NCBI GenBank assembly: GCA_020633465.1
Contig: JACKDN010000012.1
Span: forward strand, 62,001-126,000
Length of the DNA: 64,000 nucleotides
Origin: Myxococcales bacterium
GTDB taxonomy: Bacteria > Myxococcota_A > Bradymonadia > UBA7976 > UBA1532
Direction of reading: 5' to 3'
This document shows, in pieces, positions 34,445-42,624 of this stretch. Position 1 is the first letter of the stretch, and the number at the start of each line of letters is the position of its first letter. The translations under genes and the position numbers were made by a program. The notes under the pieces were generated by a model. It saw nothing but the letters and a program-made list of their open reading frames with translations, ran no database searches and had not been told where the DNA came from.

Positions 34445-34535
34445 AGGCGGGCCCGTGGCTCACTCCGCCGCGGACGCTCGCATCCAGTGGCGCCCGGCGA
34501 AGCAGACGCCCAGCAGGCCGAGGCCGGCGAGCCGT

Positions 34536-34554
34536 GGGATTTGGGTGGCACCTC
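34536..34554. repeat. Dispersed GGTGCC-type short repeat, copy B
   Basis: GGGATTTGGGTGGCACCTC, differing from copy A (32027-32045) at one position. Same orientation as copy A. Confidence 0.5.
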
Positions 34555-34620
34555 ATCCCGGACGCCCGGGGCTCCTCGACGGTGGCGCGGCGGCCGTCGG
34601 TGGCGCCGGCGGGCCGAGGC

Positions 34621-35715
34621 TCACTTCTTCTCGGGCGTGCTCGCGGCGGCCAGCGCGTGGTTGAGGGCGATCACGGCGCGCGCGGTGACCAGCAGCTTGT
34701 TGCCCTCCCAGTACTCGACGTTGTCGTTCACCCACGAGCCGTCGGGCTTCTGCAGGCTGACCAGGCGCGCGGCCAGATCGGCGGCCCAGTCGTGCTTGCG
34801 GCCACGCGCGTCGACGACGTAGCGCTCGCCGTAGGCGTGCAGGGCCGAGGCGGCCGTCTCGAGGTAGTAGTAGTAGGCGGTCGTGCCGTGGCCGGGGTGG
34901 TCGTTGAAGCCGTAGTGCTTCTGGATCCAGCTCCAGGCGGCCTTCACCCGCGGATCGTCCTTCTTGGCGCGCGTGAACATCAGGCTCTTGAGCCCCGCGA
35001 AGGTCATCGCGCCGTAGCTGTCGGTGTTGCCGCTGCTGCTGCCGCCGGGCCGGTAGGTGAAGCCGCCGTCGTCGCCCGCCCAGGGCTGGTCGTTCGACTC
35101 GCTTCGGTTCTGGCAGCGGCTGACGAACAGCTGCGCCTTGGCCCAGATCTCACTGTCCGGGTCGTAGTCCGTGTCGCGCAGCGCCTCGAGGCCGAAGTGC
35201 AGGTTCGACAGGTCGGAGCGGCCCTTGTGGTCGTAGCCCATGCCGCCGAAGTACTTGTCCGACTTCTCGACCCCCTCGCCCTCGTCGCGCACGCCGGTGG
35301 CCAGGTACTTCTGCCCGGCGGTGACGAACTTGCGATAGCCGGTCTTGGTCAGGTCGTTGATCGCCAGGATCGCCAGCGCCGTGTTGTAGGTGGGCGTCGT
35401 CTCGCCCGAGATCGAGCCGTCGGGCCGCTGCTGCGCCGTCAGCCAGTTCAGCGCGAGGCCGACGAACGACCCGGACTCCTCTTCGTAGTGGTGGTAGCTG
35501 GTGGCGTAGGCGATGAGCGCCATGCTGGTCAGCCCGACGTGGTGGCTGTACGAGCCGTTGTCGGACTGCTGCTTCTGCAAGAACGCGATGCCCTTGTCGA
35601 CCGCGGCCTTGGCGGCCTTCTCGAGCTGAGGGTCGAGCCGGGTCGAGGGCTTGTCCGCGGCCGTGGCGACGAGGGGGACGAGCGCGAGGGCGAGGAAGCT
35701 GAGCGTGCGCCGCAT
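34621..35715 (-). CDS. Exported alpha/alpha-toroid (squalene-cyclase fold) protein
   Basis: 364 residues from the ATG after AGGAGA. A signal peptide (MRRTLSFLALALVPLVATAA) precedes repeated helical pairs with 'G-S-Y/W/I' turns typical of the toroid fold: LQKQQSDNGSYSHH, LTAQQRPDGSISGE, KYFGGMGYDHKGRSDL, GDDGGFTYRPGG and LQKPDGSWVNDN. The cyclase acid motif DxDD and the prenyltransferase zinc ligands are not evident, so enzymatic terpene chemistry is unlikely. In many bacteria such exported proteins bind or organise surface material; the function here is unknown. It shares its fold with residues 415-757 of the large lipoprotein at 4804-9117. It is cleaved rather than lipid-anchored. Confidence 0.88.
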   Translation of the reverse strand: MRRTLSFLALALVPLVATAADKPSTRLDPQLEKAAKAAVDKGIAFLQKQQSDNGSYSHHVGLTSMALIAYATSYHHYEEESGSFVGLALNWLTAQQRPDGSISGETTPTYNTALAILAINDLTKTGYRKFVTAGQKYLATGVRDEGEGVEKSDKYFGGMGYDHKGRSDLSNLHFGLEALRDTDYDPDSEIWAKAQLFVSRCQNRSESNDQPWAGDDGGFTYRPGGSSSGNTDSYGAMTFAGLKSLMFTRAKKDDPRVKAAWSWIQKHYGFNDHPGHGTTAYYYYLETAASALHAYGERYVVDARGRKHDWAADLAARLVSLQKPDGSWVNDNVEYWEGNKLLVTARAVIALNHALAAASTPEKK

Positions 35716-35851
35716 GGGATCTCCTGGTGGTCGATCTCCAGAACATCGCCCCGCCGGCGGATCGGGCCAATGGGTAGATCCACGGACGGGGCGGTTCGGG
35801 GGCGCCCTCGGCAGGCGCGCCGAGGGCGCGGGCGCAGCGTCGGCCGGCGCA

Positions 35852-36643
35852 TCAGCCGCCGGGGGCACGCTCGATCACGACGTACTCGGCGTCGGGCACG
35901 GTCAGGTGCACGTCGATGCGCCGCACGTCACCGGGGCCGACCCCCGGATCGTCGTCCATCACGCCCTGCGCCTTGACGCGGTCGCCGTCGAGGCCGGCGG
36001 CGATGAGCGCCTTGCGGGCCTCGGCGGCGCGGGCCTGAGCGGTGTTCAGTCGATCGGTCGGATCGTCGCCGGTGGCGACGTGCGCTTCGATGCGCGCCTC
36101 GGCCGTCGGGCGGCTGAGCACGACGCGCGCGACGCCGGTGAGGGCGTCACGGCCGCTGCTGGTGAGGGCCGTGCCGTCGCCGACGACGGCCATCGGCACC
36201 GTCGCGACCACGGTCAGCCCGTCGCGGTGCGAGACGACGCCGGGCACCTGCGCGAGGGCCAGGTGCAGGCGGTCGAGCATGCGCTCGCGATCATCCTCGG
36301 CCTGGGCGGCCAGCCACGCGGGGCGGGCCTTGTCGAGGGCGCGGGTGGCCGCCTCGCGCGCCGTGCGCGCCGCCTGCAGCGCGCCCTGGTGGTCGCCGGT
36401 GGCCGCCGCCGAGCGGGCGCGGGCGAGCGCATCGCGGGCGATGAGCGTCTGATCGGGCGCGTGCAGGTAGGCGTTCATGCGGTCGCCCGCGTCGAGGGCG
36501 TTCTGCGCGGCGCGCACCTGCAGCTTCACCTGCGTCTCGATGGGCGTCGGGGGTGGCGCCAGCAGCGAGTCGATCGGGTCGGCGCTCGCGGCCGCGGGCA
36601 GCAGCAGCGCGAGGGCGGCCAGGGTGAGGGTGAACGTCTTCAT
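35852..36643 (-). CDS. Periplasmic OmpA-like protein
   Basis: 263 residues; ATG preceded by AAGGAGG. A signal peptide (MKTFTLTLAALALLLPAAASA) leads to a helical segment (about 35-125, EARDALARARSAAATGDHQG-like Ala/Arg-rich heptads) and a C-terminal domain that resembles the OmpA/MotB peptidoglycan-binding fold: VPGVVSHRDGLTVVA, SSGRDALTGVARVVLSRPTA, ARIEAHVATGDDPTDRLNTA and QARAAEARKALIAAGLDGDR. In place of the usual GHTD it reads ATGDDPTDRLN. A DUF4398-like N-terminus plus OmpA-like C-terminus is a known lipoprotein-type arrangement, here with a cleavable signal. Probable envelope-to-cell-wall linker; the divergence of the key motif lowers certainty. Confidence 0.75.
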   Translation of the reverse strand: MKTFTLTLAALALLLPAAASADPIDSLLAPPPTPIETQVKLQVRAAQNALDAGDRMNAYLHAPDQTLIARDALARARSAAATGDHQGALQAARTAREAATRALDKARPAWLAAQAEDDRERMLDRLHLALAQVPGVVSHRDGLTVVATVPMAVVGDGTALTSSGRDALTGVARVVLSRPTAEARIEAHVATGDDPTDRLNTAQARAAEARKALIAAGLDGDRVKAQGVMDDDPGVGPGDVRRIDVHLTVPDAEYVVIERAPGG

Positions 36644-36893
36644 GGGCGGACCTCCTTCGGGTATCGGCCGAGATCAGTCCAAGACCCGTGCCGCGCGGCC
36701 GAGGGCGTCAGATGGTGGGCGGCGCGGGGCGCGGTGGGCGCGCGCGGGGCACCGCGCCCCGCCGTGCGCCGCCGGCCGCGCGCTCGGCGGCCGGCACGCG
36801 CCGTGTAGTCGTCGCGTGTAATCGTTGCGTCAACGCCTGTCCTTTCGCCGGCCGCTCCGGTAAACAGTGCGCGCCGTTCGCGCAGGAGGTGCC

Positions 36894-37871
36894 ATGTCCG
36901 CCGCCACCACCACGCTGACCGTCGCCAGTCAGGAGATCGCCCTCGAGCTGCACCGGCTGCTCAAGGAGATGGATCCCGCGCGCTGGCGCGAGACCTGGCG
37001 GGCGGCCGCCGCCGAGCGGCTCGAGGCGCTCGAGGCGCGGGTGGCCGAGCTGCTCGAGGCGACGCGCACGGCCAAGAGCGAGAAGGTGGCCGAGCTGCGG
37101 GCGCGGCTGACCGAGATGCGCGGGGTGCTGGCGGCCCACGCCGCCGCCGCGCGCAGCGGCGCCGAGGCCTGGAAGGGCGTGCACCGCCGGCTGCAGCACG
37201 CCTACGAGTCGCTGGCCGACGGGCTGCGCACCTACGAGGTGCACGTGCCCGCGCTGCGCCCCACCAACTACGCGCGCAACCTGTTCCACGTCGCGTGGGG
37301 CTGCGTCGCGCTGTCGCTGATCCTGTTCGTGCTCGACGCGCGCGGCCTGCTCTGGGCCTCGGGCGCCTTCGTCGTCTACGCCTGGACGATGGAGGCCGGG
37401 CGCCGCATCTGGCCCTCGATGAACGAACACCTGATGAAGCTGTACGGGCGCGTCGCGCACCCGCACGAGTGGAACCGGGTGAACTCGGCGACGTGGTACG
37501 CCACCGCGCTGATCGTCCTGGCGTCGACGCAGTCGCTGCTGCTGTGCCTGGTGCCGGTGGCGGTGCTGACCTTCGCCGATCCCGCGGCGGCCCTCGTCGG
37601 GCGGCGCTTCGGGCGCACCAAGCTGGTCAACGGGCGATCGCTCGAGGGCTCGTCGACCTTCTTCGTCGTGGGCACGATCGCCGCGATGCTGGTGGCGTGG
37701 CTGGGCGCGGGCCTGACGCCGGGCCTGGCCCTGGCCGTCGGCGCCGGCGGCGCGCTGGTGGGCGCGGTGGCCGAGCTCTACAGCCGCCGCATCGACGACA
37801 ACCTCTCGGTCCCGCTGGCCAGCCTGGCCGGCGCCTGGGCCGTCGCGGCGCTGCTGGGCGTCGCGCTGTGA
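36894..37871 (+). CDS. Dolichol/diacylglycerol-kinase-like (SEC59/Dgk1-type) membrane protein with coiled-coil N-terminus
   Basis: 325 residues; ATG after GGAGG (36885-36889). Residues 1-110 are a coiled coil (LEALEARVAELLEATRTAKS, VAELRARLTEMRGVLAAHAA). From about 125 on there are seven or so membrane helices with the CTP-dependent polyprenol/diacylglycerol kinase pattern: VLTFADPAAALVGRRFGRTK, NGRSLEGSSTFFVVG, AVAELYSRRIDDNLSVPLAS. Family members (SEC59, Dgk1, VTE5) phosphorylate dolichol, diacylglycerol or phytol with CTP. In bacteria such proteins are rarely studied. The soluble coiled coil in front is not part of the standard family. Substrate unknown; a role in lipid or undecaprenol recycling is inference. 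Confidence 0.82.
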   Translation: MSAATTTLTVASQEIALELHRLLKEMDPARWRETWRAAAAERLEALEARVAELLEATRTAKSEKVAELRARLTEMRGVLAAHAAAARSGAEAWKGVHRRLQHAYESLADGLRTYEVHVPALRPTNYARNLFHVAWGCVALSLILFVLDARGLLWASGAFVVYAWTMEAGRRIWPSMNEHLMKLYGRVAHPHEWNRVNSATWYATALIVLASTQSLLLCLVPVAVLTFADPAAALVGRRFGRTKLVNGRSLEGSSTFFVVGTIAAMLVAWLGAGLTPGLALAVGAGGALVGAVAELYSRRIDDNLSVPLASLAGAWAVAALLGVAL

Positions 37872-37884
37872 GGAACGGCGGCGG

Positions 37885-38478
37885 TCAGGCCTCGGCCGGA
37901 TCGTCGCTGCGGAACTCCAGATAGCGCTCGTAGATCTCGGCCAGCGGCACCGTGCACTCGAGGGCGCGCAGATCGAGCGTGTCGTCCGGGCCCAGCTCGG
38001 CCAGCAGCCACTCGCCGCGGTCCAGCCGGCGGTAGTGCAGGATGTGGGGCGCGCGCTGGCTCACGACGACGTACTCCGCCAGCGTCGTGATACGCCGATA
38101 GTGCTCGAACTTGCCGCCCCGGTCGTAGTCCTCGGTCGAGCGCGAGAGCACCTCGAAGATGACGCGGGGGTTGGTGATCGCGTCCCGGTCCTTGGGGTGA
38201 TACTCCGGCGGGCCGCAGACCACCGTGACGTCGGGGTAGGTGTAGAGGCCCGTGTCGGGCACGTGCACGCGGACGTCGCTGCTGACCGGGCTGCAGGGCT
38301 TGCCGCGCAGCCGGGAGCCGACGGCGATACCGATACTGGCAGCCAAGAGGCCATGCCGAGGCGAGCAAGGAGGCATTGCTCGGGTCTCGCCGTTCACGAA
38401 CTCGTGTTTCGAGGCTGCGGTGCGCTCCATCTCGAGGAACGCGTCTTCAGTGAGGCGCCGCCGTTCGGTCGAGCTCAT
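37885..38478 (-). CDS. Uma2-family (DUF820) PD-(D/E)xK nuclease-like protein
   Basis: 197 residues; ATG preceded by GGGGGTGAT. The same elements as the gene at 32090-32692 appear: LTEDAFLEMERTAASKHEFV, LYTYPDVTVVCG, PRVIFEVLSRSTEDYDRGGK and EHYRRITTLAEYVVVSQRAP. The two proteins are clearly paralogues (shared TGLYTYPDVTV and NPRVIFEVLS blocks). The Asp, ExL and Lys of the nuclease core are kept. It converges on the kinase-like gene with a 13-bp gap. Function unknown; an accessory gene of lateral or amplified origin is likely. Confidence 0.9.
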   Translation of the reverse strand: MSSTERRRLTEDAFLEMERTAASKHEFVNGETRAMPPCSPRHGLLAASIGIAVGSRLRGKPCSPVSSDVRVHVPDTGLYTYPDVTVVCGPPEYHPKDRDAITNPRVIFEVLSRSTEDYDRGGKFEHYRRITTLAEYVVVSQRAPHILHYRRLDRGEWLLAELGPDDTLDLRALECTVPLAEIYERYLEFRSDDPAEA

Positions 38479-38535
38479 CCGATCACCCCCGGTTGCCGAC
38501 CGCCATGGTAGCAGGGGCTCGCGCGCGGGGCCCGC

Positions 38536-41500
38536 TCAGGGCAGGTACACCTCGCGGCCGACCGCGCCCTCGACCACCTGGTCGAGGTGGAAGCGCAGGG
38601 GCAGCGCCTCGTTGCCCAGCCACAGCGCCACCTGATCGGTGAAGTGCGGCGAGCTGGTCAGGCCGGACTGGCCGCCGGGGATGATGTTCTGGCCCTCGAC
38701 GCGGCCGTCGGGGTGCAGGGCGATGACCAGGCGCTTCACCGGGCCGTCGCGGTACTCGAAGTTGCGCGGGCGCAGGCCGGGGTCGGCGTTGTCGACGCTG
38801 TACTGATCGCCGGGGCGCGGGAAGCCGATCAGGTCGCGGCGGGGGTCGCCCTGGGGCAGGGGGCCCTCGGTCAGCGGCAGGTTGTCGGGCGTGATGCCGA
38901 AGCGGGTGAGCAGGGCGCCGAAGCCGCCGATGTCGCCGACGAAGGGCGCCAGGATCGACTCGAAGCGCACGGTGTGGCGCTGGCCCCACAGCCAGGCGTC
39001 CATGTCGTCGGTGCCGAAGCCGCCCTCGCCGTCCTCGGCGGGTGGGCCGGCGAGGAAGTCGAGCGCGTCGGCGAGCGCGAGCAGGATGACCTCGTCGCTG
39101 TTCTCGACCTCCTCGGTGCCGAGGACGTCGAAGAAGACCGACTCCTCGGTGTCGGGATCCCACGACGTCAGGTTGCGCGGGTTGCCGGGGCCGCGACCGG
39201 CCAGCAGGTTGTCGAGCGTGCGGCCCTCGGTGCGGTCGTCGGTGAGGCGGTTGCCCGGCGTCCGCGGCTCGTCGCCCAGCGTCCACTCGACCATGTGGCC
39301 CAGCCAGGCGTTGAAGATCATGGTCGCGACGGCCATCGCGGCGTCGCCCTCGGCGGGCCGATTGTAGAAGGTCTCGACGCCCGACGGCGTGGGCGCGTCG
39401 GCGGCCACCCAGGCGTCGATGCGCGTGGCGACGGCGTCGAAGCGGGCCTGGTTCGCGGCGTAAAGCGCGGCGATGCGGGCGTCGGCGCCCTCGAGGGGCT
39501 CGTCGACGGCCTGCAGGTCGCGGCCGCGCGCGATGGCCTGGGACAACACCGGCCCCCACAACAGGCCGGTGGCCGATCGCGTGTCGGCCTGGATGCGGGC
39601 CATGTCGGCGATGGTGGCGGTGCCGGCGGCGGCGACCTCGGCGACGAGGGCGTCGATGCGCGCCGCGCGCAGGCCGATGGCCCAGGGGCCCCCGATGTAG
39701 ATGGGATCGTCGGCCAGCGAGCCGTCGCGCGACAGGCCGGACGGATCGTTGTTGGCCGAGACGACGTAGCCCTCGGGCGGGTCGACGGTCCGCGGGAAGT
39801 CGGCGTAGGGCACCATGCAGGCGGGGCCGTCGGGGGCCGACTCGTCGATCGTGCCGTCCGCCGCGTAGCGCAGCTCGAAGCCGCCGTAGGTGGTGCCGTC
39901 GACGACCACCTGCGGATCGGCGCCGGGGGCGAAGCGGCGGCCGTCCTCGGTGCGCGGGCGGTCGGCGCGGCAGGGCGCGCCGTGGTAGCCGGTGGCCATG
40001 ATGTGGCCGCCCGTGTCGGCCGCGACGAAGTGGCTGCCGAAGACGCCCAGCTTGCGCTGCGTGGCCTGGAACTGGTCGAGGTCGGTGGCGTCGGCCAGGG
40101 CGTAGTAGGCGCCGATCGCGTCGCCGATGTCGAGGTAGGTGGCGTCGACCGAGACGGCGCTGACGACCCCGTCGCCGTCCTCGTCGCCGGGCACGACGGG
40201 GCCGTCGCCGAGGTTGATGCCCACCTCGCCGTCGGCGGGCGGGTGGCCCTCGATCGACAGCAGGCGGCGGCCGTCGAAGGTGACGAACAGGGGCTGGGTG
40301 ACCGGGCCGCCGGGGCTCTCGAGCAGCAGCACCTGGCGGGTCTGGTAGACCTCTTCGCTGACCTCGAGGGGGTGCCACTCGCCGCCGAACAGGCTGGCAT
40401 CCGGGCGGCCGTCGTCGCCGAGGCGCACCTGCTCGGCGAAGTAGTCGATGGTGTCGCTGTAGAAGCAGGTGAAGCTCCACGCGACCGCGCCGTTGGTGCC
40501 GACGCCGAGGGCGGGCAGGCCGGCGATGAAGTTGCCGCGGGCGTGCCAGGCGTCGCCGCCGAGGACGCCGGTGTCGAGGCCCGCCTGGTGGAAGTAGGGG
40601 GGCACGGCGAGGGGCAGGTGGCCGTCGCCGGCCAGCAGCGTGGCGCCGTCGGCGGTGTGCGCGCCGGCGACCGCCCAGGCGTTGCTGCCCGAGACGTCGG
40701 TGGCCTGCTCGCGCCAGCGGTTCACGCGGTCGGCGACGCGGCGCAGCAAGTCGCGCGGCAGGCGGACGGGCGGCGTGTCGCCCGAGAAGCCGCCCACCGG
40801 GCGCGCGGCCTTCTCGGCAGGGCCGCCGACGGTGAAGACGTTCGCCAGGGGCTCGAGGCGGTAGAAGATGTCGTCGCGCAGGGCCTGCTCGCGCTGGGCG
40901 GCGAAGGGGGCGTCGGGATCGTAGGCGCCGAAGGTGTCGAGCAGGGCGGCCGTGCGGTCGAGCTCGCTGCGGGCGCAGGTGCTCTGCTCCATGACCACCG
41001 CGGCGAAGCCCATGACGTCGAGGGTGGTGAAGGGCTCCATCAGCTCGTGGGCCTGGCGCGCGCCCAGGAGCGGCGCGGCCACCATCAGCTCGCTCGGCGG
41101 CGGCAGCTCGCCTGCCTTGGCCGCGGTGACGTAGGCGTTGATGCCCTCGGCGAAGGCGTCCAGCTCGGCGCGGCGGTCGGCGTCCAGCGCGTCCAGCAGG
41201 CGCTGCGCGGTGACGTGCAAGCCGGTGGCGCGCGAGGTGATGTCCGTCTCGATGAGGATGTCGCCGACCAGCTCGCTCAGGCGGCCCAGCGCGAGGCGGC
41301 GGGCCAGATCCATCATCCAGAAGCGATCCTGGGCCACGATGAAGCCGTGCACGCGCGCCATGTCGCGGCGGTTCGCGGCGTAGATGTGGGGCACGTCGGC
41401 CTCGGTGCGCACGACGTGCACCGGCGCCTCGAGGCCGGGCAGGTGGCGGCGCAGCGATTCGGGCACGCCGTACAGGGCCTCTTGATCGGGGGTCTCGGGG

Positions 41501-41745
41501 ACGAAGACCACCGGCGCGGCGTCGGGCGCCTCGGCGTCGGCGCCCGCGTCCGCCGGGGCGGCGTCCGCCGGCGGCGCGGCGTCTCGCGCGCCGAGGTCGC
41601 GATCGGCCGCGTCGGGCCTCGCCGCGTCCGGTCCGGCGGCGTCCTGCGGCGCCGCGTCCACGTGCGGGTGCGGCCCGCCGTCACCGTCGTCGCACCCGCC
41701 CAGTACCAGCAGCCCCGCGGCCGCCCAGCCCATCCACCGCCTCAT
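38536..41745 (-). CDS. Penicillin acylase-family Ntn hydrolase, lipoprotein
   Basis: 1069 residues; ATG after GAGGGGAGG. The signal peptide MRRWMGWAAAGLLVLGGC has a lipobox and is followed by an Asp/Ala/Pro linker. The catalytic region contains the self-processing site: Ser354 in DVSGSNAWAVAGAHTADG, the new N-terminus of the beta chain after autocleavage, with GVGTNGAVAWSFTCFYSDTI and YVVSANNDPSG further on (the NxxG/N-type oxyanion residues). Other members hydrolyse penicillin G, acyl-homoserine lactones or cyclic lipopeptides. The substrate is not evident; a secreted enzyme quenching signals or antibiotics is possible. It is monocistronic and divergent from a TA pair. Confidence 0.93.
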   Translation of the reverse strand: MRRWMGWAAAGLLVLGGCDDGDGGPHPHVDAAPQDAAGPDAARPDAADRDLGARDAAPPADAAPADAGADAEAPDAAPVVFVPETPDQEALYGVPESLRRHLPGLEAPVHVVRTEADVPHIYAANRRDMARVHGFIVAQDRFWMMDLARRLALGRLSELVGDILIETDITSRATGLHVTAQRLLDALDADRRAELDAFAEGINAYVTAAKAGELPPPSELMVAAPLLGARQAHELMEPFTTLDVMGFAAVVMEQSTCARSELDRTAALLDTFGAYDPDAPFAAQREQALRDDIFYRLEPLANVFTVGGPAEKAARPVGGFSGDTPPVRLPRDLLRRVADRVNRWREQATDVSGSNAWAVAGAHTADGATLLAGDGHLPLAVPPYFHQAGLDTGVLGGDAWHARGNFIAGLPALGVGTNGAVAWSFTCFYSDTIDYFAEQVRLGDDGRPDASLFGGEWHPLEVSEEVYQTRQVLLLESPGGPVTQPLFVTFDGRRLLSIEGHPPADGEVGINLGDGPVVPGDEDGDGVVSAVSVDATYLDIGDAIGAYYALADATDLDQFQATQRKLGVFGSHFVAADTGGHIMATGYHGAPCRADRPRTEDGRRFAPGADPQVVVDGTTYGGFELRYAADGTIDESAPDGPACMVPYADFPRTVDPPEGYVVSANNDPSGLSRDGSLADDPIYIGGPWAIGLRAARIDALVAEVAAAGTATIADMARIQADTRSATGLLWGPVLSQAIARGRDLQAVDEPLEGADARIAALYAANQARFDAVATRIDAWVAADAPTPSGVETFYNRPAEGDAAMAVATMIFNAWLGHMVEWTLGDEPRTPGNRLTDDRTEGRTLDNLLAGRGPGNPRNLTSWDPDTEESVFFDVLGTEEVENSDEVILLALADALDFLAGPPAEDGEGGFGTDDMDAWLWGQRHTVRFESILAPFVGDIGGFGALLTRFGITPDNLPLTEGPLPQGDPRRDLIGFPRPGDQYSVDNADPGLRPRNFEYRDGPVKRLVIALHPDGRVEGQNIIPGGQSGLTSSPHFTDQVALWLGNEALPLRFHLDQVVEGAVGREVYLP

Positions 41746-41938
41746 CGGTCCTCCCCTCGTCGCCGCCCTCGGTCGCCCCCGTGGGCGACGGCGTACTGTA
41801 GGCGCGCGGGGTCGGGGGAGGAAAGCGGCGGTCGGGCGGCGCGCCTTCACACGGGACCGAGACGCGTCGCGGGGGCGTCCGAGTGCATTCGATCGTCGGC
41901 GCAGGTGGTTGAAGTGAAACGTCTTTCTGGCCGATCCG

Positions 41939-41968
41939 TTGGCCGCACGCCGGGCCGCGTGCTAGCGT
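41939..41968 (+). promoter_or_regulatory. Promoter of the antitoxin-toxin pair at 41976
   Basis: TTGGCC (41939-41944), 18-bp spacer, TAGCGT (41963-41968). The antitoxin ATG follows the -10 box by 7 bp, so the mRNA should have no or almost no leader, as at mazE. Confidence 0.45.
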
Positions 41969-41975
41969 CCCAGGC

Positions 41976-42206
41976 ATGAAAGACGTCACGATCCGGGTCG
42001 ACGACGCGACGCTGCGAGCGGCGACCGTTCGCGCCTCGCGGGAAGGAACACGCCTCGAGGACGTGCTGCGCGACGCGCTGATCAACTACGCAGGCGCGGC
42101 TGATGACGCGGCGCGCTTCATGTCGGCGCTGCGTGCCACCATCGCGGACGTCCAGGTGCCGACGGCGGGTCGACCGTGGAGCCGCGACGAGCTCCATGAG
42201 CGGTAG
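41976..42206 (+). CDS. vapB: VapB-type antitoxin (ribbon-helix-helix)
   Basis: 76 residues: MKDVTIRVDDATLRAATVRA SREGTRLEDVLRDALINYAG is a ribbon-helix-helix domain (CopG/Arc fold), followed by a short toxin-binding tail (VQVPTAGRPWSRDELHER). Its 3' end overlaps the PIN-domain gene by 11 bp. No ribosome-binding site is seen upstream; a leaderless message is likely. The antitoxin would neutralise the PIN nuclease and repress its own promoter. Confidence 0.88.
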   Translation: MKDVTIRVDDATLRAATVRASREGTRLEDVLRDALINYAGAADDAARFMSALRATIADVQVPTAGRPWSRDELHER

Positions 42207-42609
42207 GACGTTTCTCGATACGAACGTCCTCGTCTACCTGTTCTCGAGCGACGAACCGGGCAAGCAGTCGCGGGCCTTGTCCGCCGTCGAAGAGTTGGTG
42301 CGGCGGGGCGACGCCGTCATCAGCACGCAGGTCATGCAGGAACTCTACGCGGTCCTGACGCGCAAGCTGGGGTTGGAGGCCGACGCGGCGGCCCGCTGCG
42401 TCGAGTCGATCGCTGGTTTGCCGGTCGTCGAGAGCGATGGGACGTTCGTGCTGGACGCGATCCGCCTCGCGGGCGCCGCCCGCCTCTCCATCTGGGACGC
42501 GCTGGTGGTCGCCGCGGCGCAGCGCGCCGACTGCACCACCCTGCTGACCGAGGACTTGAACGCGGGGCAGCGGTTCGGCGGCGTCGTCGTGCGCGACCCG
42601 TTCGAGTAG
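42196..42609 (+). CDS. vapC: VapC-type PIN-domain ribonuclease toxin
   Basis: 137 residues. The acidic active site is complete: Asp in MSGRTFLDTNVLVY, Glu in TQVMQELYAV, Asp in SIWDALVVAAA and Asp in LLTEDLNAGQ. PIN toxins cut tRNA or rRNA with Mg2+. The ATG lies inside the antitoxin gene (11-bp overlap), so expression is coupled. It ends 15 bp from the convergent GT51 gene. One of three PIN-type toxins in the window. Confidence 0.93.
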   Translation: MSGRTFLDTNVLVYLFSSDEPGKQSRALSAVEELVRRGDAVISTQVMQELYAVLTRKLGLEADAAARCVESIAGLPVVESDGTFVLDAIRLAGAARLSIWDALVVAAAQRADCTTLLTEDLNAGQRFGGVVVRDPFE

Positions 42610-42624
42610 TCGCGCCCGCCCGAC

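Larger units (their letters stand above)
34281..34620. other. 340-bp convergent intergenic region with repeat copies
   Basis: No gene is supported here. The region contains three copies of the dispersed repeat (34359-34377, 34404-34444 and 34536-34554). Downstream the toroid protein gene ends at 34621. The piece between copies is ordinary G+C-rich sequence without a clear hairpin terminator. Confidence 0.5.

Noticed and set aside
36826..36832. Another site of the TGACGCG operator upstream of the kinase-like gene
   Set aside because: Only a single half (TGCGTCA) is present, without its partner arm or the 35-bp spacing; too short to call.
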